Shown here in pieces: positions 7,128 through 8,303 of a DNA stretch of 8,303 nucleotides. The first letter of the stretch is position 1. Each line of letters starts with the position of its first letter. Source of the DNA: Alphaproteobacteria bacterium (GTDB taxonomy: Bacteria; Pseudomonadota; Alphaproteobacteria; Reyranellales; Reyranellaceae); NCBI GenBank assembly GCA_013290035.1, contig JABCYT010000116.1, forward strand, positions 1 to 8,303. Direction: 5' to 3'. The translations under genes were made by a program, and so were the position numbers. The notes beneath the pieces are model-generated. The model ran no database searches. It saw only the letters and a list, made by a program, of their open reading frames with translations, and was not told where the DNA came from.

Positions 7128-7621
7128 TTCGTCTTGAAGGTGTAGGCCAAAGCTTCCGCCTTGGCCTTTTCGATTTCGTCGGGCTTCAGCTCACGCGCTA
7201 TCTGCTCGTAGGCCTGCGGCGCCACTGGCGCGTTCCAGTGTTCGGCGATGGCGATCCACTTGTAGGCGTCGAAGGCGCTTTTCGGCACGCCCTTGCCTTC
7301 GGCATAAGCGCCGGCGACCGGCAGCATCGCCGGCACATAACCGCGCTCGGCGGCGTCGAGCAGCAGGGGCGTCGCCTTGTTGACGTCGTAGAACTTCGAC
7401 TCGGGATTGCCGTAGATGTAGAGGCCGGCGAGGAACTGAGCGCGCGGGTCGCGTTCCTTGAGCAGGACCTGGACTTCTTTTTCCGCGGTCGCCAAATCGC
7501 CGGCCTGCATGGCCTTGACAGCTTCCTCTACGCCGGCCGCGGCGGGCTGGGCAAGAACCGTCGACATTGCGGCGCAACCGAACAGGGCGAGCAGGAGTCG
7601 ACAACAAGAGACGAATCGCAC
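7124..7621 (-). CDS. Secreted Sel1-like repeat protein, 165 aa, first gene of the operon
   Basis: I start this at a GTG (7619-7621) with GGAG nine nt before it; the result is MRFVSCCRLLLALFGCAAMS followed by TVLAQ, a good Sec signal peptide with cleavage after VLA. The frame stays open 75 codons upstream to 7846, but that part is not protein-like. LFGC resembles a lipobox but has Phe at -2, so a lipoprotein is less likely. Residues 35-50 form a TPR-like helix, and two Sel1-like repeats follow at about 60-95 and 96-131, then a charged helical tail ending YTFKTK. Its N-terminal AGDLATAE block and C-terminal YKW...AEALA block both match the 405-aa neighbour, so the two are paralogues. The stop overlaps the neighbour's ATG by 4 nt. 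Specific role unknown. Confidence 0.82.
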   Translation of the reverse strand: MRFVSCCRLLLALFGCAAMSTVLAQPAAAGVEEAVKAMQAGDLATAEKEVQVLLKERDPRAQFLAGLYIYGNPESKFYDVNKATPLLLDAAERGYVPAMLPVAGAYAEGKGVPKSAFDAYKWIAIAEHWNAPVAPQAYEQIARELKPDEIEKAKAEALAYTFKTK

Positions 7622-7978
7622 GAATGAACACTCCAGGAGACGGCGGCCAGTTTGAGTTCTGCTGGCTGGGTCGGGTTCGTTTACCATGGAATTGGGGCCG
7701 AAGCCGGCATGAAGCGCTGATCGCGATGGCAAGTCGCGGGGGATTTTTCTCCCGCTTGGGGAGCGTTTCTGTCGGTGCAGCAGGCTCAACTGCAACTTTC
7801 GGTCAATTTGCACTTCACTCGCTGGAGTGGATTCGGCTCCGAGCAATCAACTCATTGAAATCAAAAGAATAATCGAACATTCCACGGCAATTTGCGCGAA
7901 ACCTGCACCCCCTTTTTTGCCTATCTGCTGTCGCAAAGATGCAAGAAAACCCAGCAAATGCCGGGGGGTATCCCAACT
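7622..7978. other. Non-coding region upstream of the Sel1-mmcB operon
   Basis: No convincing protein gene on either strand. For the minus-strand operon it should hold the promoter and leader. The AT-rich part at 7840-7900 is the likeliest promoter zone, and it contains the partial dyad GAAT-N2-TCGA-N2-ATTC at 7867-7882. I could not pick convincing -35 and -10 boxes. TGCA recurs at several places between 7775 and 7945 with no fixed spacing. Open frames through this stretch (minus strand 7815-8213, plus strand 7827-8024) have no recognisable family, odd composition and are rejected. Confidence 0.4.
7736..7755. other. 8-bp stem-loop in the Sel1 operon leader region
   Basis: GCGGGGGA and TCTCCCGC pair over 8 bp (one G-T) around a TTTT loop. 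The stem lies about 115 nt upstream of the GTG start of the Sel1 operon. No T run follows on either strand, so it is not an intrinsic terminator. It may stabilise or structure the leader RNA, or be a protein-binding dyad. Confidence 0.35.
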
Positions 7979-7996
7979 CAGATATGCAGTTTTGCA
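7979..7996. repeat. 18-nt intergenic motif, copy 2
   Basis: CAGATATGCAGTTTTGCA matches the motif at 1090-1107 in 17 of 18 positions and keeps the TGCA-N4-TGCA dyad (7985-7996). It ends about 25 nt before the candidate -10 box of the predicted small RNA, where an activator or repressor could act. Confidence 0.5.
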
Positions 7997-7997
7997 A

Positions 7998-8027
7998 GTG
8001 ACGTGCGCCGGTCTCATTTGTTAAGTT
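7998..8027 (+). promoter_or_regulatory. Candidate promoter of the small RNA
   Basis: GTGACG (7998-8003) resembles the -35 element TTGACg, and TAAGTT (8022-8027) 18 nt later could be the -10 box, giving a start near 8034-8036. AAGTTA followed closely by TGCA is also found at 1066-1078 before the XRE gene. The match to consensus is weak, but an AT-rich island just before a structured C-rich stretch fits a promoter. Confidence 0.3.
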
Positions 8028-8035
8028 ATCTGCAT

Positions 8036-8272
8036 TAGAGACAGCCCTAGGCTGTTGTAATTCATATCCGAAAGGTTTTCCCACCCAGAACTGGCAGCGC
8101 TTTCTACCCGGCGCGCCGTGACCCCCGAGATCCCAATAGCCCGCCGGCGGCTTTCCCAGGCCGCTCATCGAAGCCCCCTTCCCACACACCCCAAGGCTTC
8201 GATAACCCCACACCCAGGCGGGCTCCTAAGGAAGGCCGGTCGTTCCCCAAGCGGCCGGCCTTTCGTATTTTT
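8036..8272 (+). ncRNA. Predicted structured small RNA with C-rich loops (or attenuated leader)
   Basis: No family recognised. Stems seen directly: ACAGCC/GGCTGT (8041-8046 with 8050-8055, 3-nt loop); a closing stem AGCCCGCC/GGCGGGCT (8138-8145 with 8217-8224, 8 bp perfect); inside it GCGGC/GCCGC (8147-8151 with 8160-8164) and ATCGAAGCC/GGCTTCGAT (8167-8175 with 8195-8203, 9 bp perfect). This gives a three-way junction followed by an intrinsic terminator. Loops and linkers are C-rich: 8101-8220 has 56 C against 25 G. No ATG exists on the plus strand from 8041 to the window end. The 5' end is estimated. It is most likely a trans-acting sRNA; a leader attenuating a gene right of the window, or a diverged known class such as 6S RNA, remain possible. 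Confidence 0.55.
8232..8272 (+). terminator. Intrinsic terminator
   Basis: AAGGCCGGTCG (8232-8242) pairs with CGGCCGGCCTT (8252-8262) over 11 bp with one T-G wobble and a 9-nt loop. The T-rich tail TTTCGTATTTTT runs through 8261-8272. There is no T run on the opposite side, so it acts on the plus strand. The only transcript it can end within this window is the predicted small RNA. Confidence 0.85.
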
Positions 8273-8303
8273 GACCGCAATCCACAGGCTGCAGCACCGT
8301 CGG

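Noticed and set aside
7736..7755. Hairpin read as a bidirectional terminator
   Set aside because: The T run is in the loop, not after the stem, on the plus strand, and no T run follows on the minus strand.
7622..7900. LexA (SOS) box for the operon containing mmcB
   Set aside because: Looked for GAAC-N7-GAAC or GTTC-N7-GTTC; only single half-sites such as GAAC at 7874 were found.
7827..8024. 65-aa plus-strand frame with a GGAG before a GTG
   Set aside because: Cys- and Lys-rich product without family resemblance, ending in the AT-rich promoter-like island; no supporting context.
7815..8213. 132-aa minus-strand frame across the right-hand non-coding region
   Set aside because: No recognisable domain, unusual Cys and Gly content, no good ribosome binding site, and it crosses the stems of the predicted RNA.
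8036..8231. Cobalamin, FMN or TPP riboswitch before the right-end terminator
   Set aside because: The highly conserved blocks of these classes are not present; a fragment recalling FMN (GCCGGCGG) stands alone.
8118..8303. Open GTG frame on the plus strand running out of the window
   Set aside because: It reads through the intrinsic terminator stem, is rich in Pro, Arg and His, and has no Shine-Dalgarno sequence; the stop-free run is expected in C-rich DNA.

Overview
The window is GC-rich chromosomal DNA that reads like an alphaproteobacterium. Three things point there: the order lnt – XRE-type regulator – metK, an MmcB-family gene (a family known essentially from Alphaproteobacteria), and a leader before metK resembling a SAM-II aptamer, a riboswitch class found mainly in that group. 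The genus cannot be fixed from the sequence. I see no insertion sequence, CRISPR array, tRNA, rRNA or phage gene.

Left part (1-3158, + strand). The C-terminal two thirds of lnt (apolipoprotein N-acyltransferase) is followed by a 197-nt AT-rich gap packed with TGCA repeats, then a 151-aa XRE regulator. A 208-nt structured leader with a SAM-II-like aptamer candidate comes next, then metK (S-adenosylmethionine synthetase), which I start at a TTG with a strong ribosome binding site.

Middle (3159-5435). After a 63-nt gap with a strong palindrome comes a type I secretion-type ABC transporter with an N-terminal peptidase-like domain that lacks the catalytic cysteine. No membrane fusion protein or outer membrane channel gene is adjacent. 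It converges, 12 nt apart, on the minus-strand operon.

Minus-strand operon (7621 down to 5436). Two secreted Sel1-repeat proteins (165 and 405 aa) overlap by ATGA, and an MmcB-type PD-(D/E)XK DNA-repair nuclease follows 9 nt later. The two Sel1 proteins share both ends and look like paralogues of different repeat number.

Right end (7622-8303). No convincing protein gene is present. A plus-strand segment (about 8036-8272) has several perfect stems, C-rich single-stranded loops and a classical intrinsic terminator. It has no ATG on that strand and is best read as an undescribed small RNA, or as the attenuated leader of a gene beyond the window. Just upstream of it lies an 18-nt sequence that matches, at 17 of 18 positions, one in front of the XRE gene. 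This suggests, as inference, one regulator acting on both loci.
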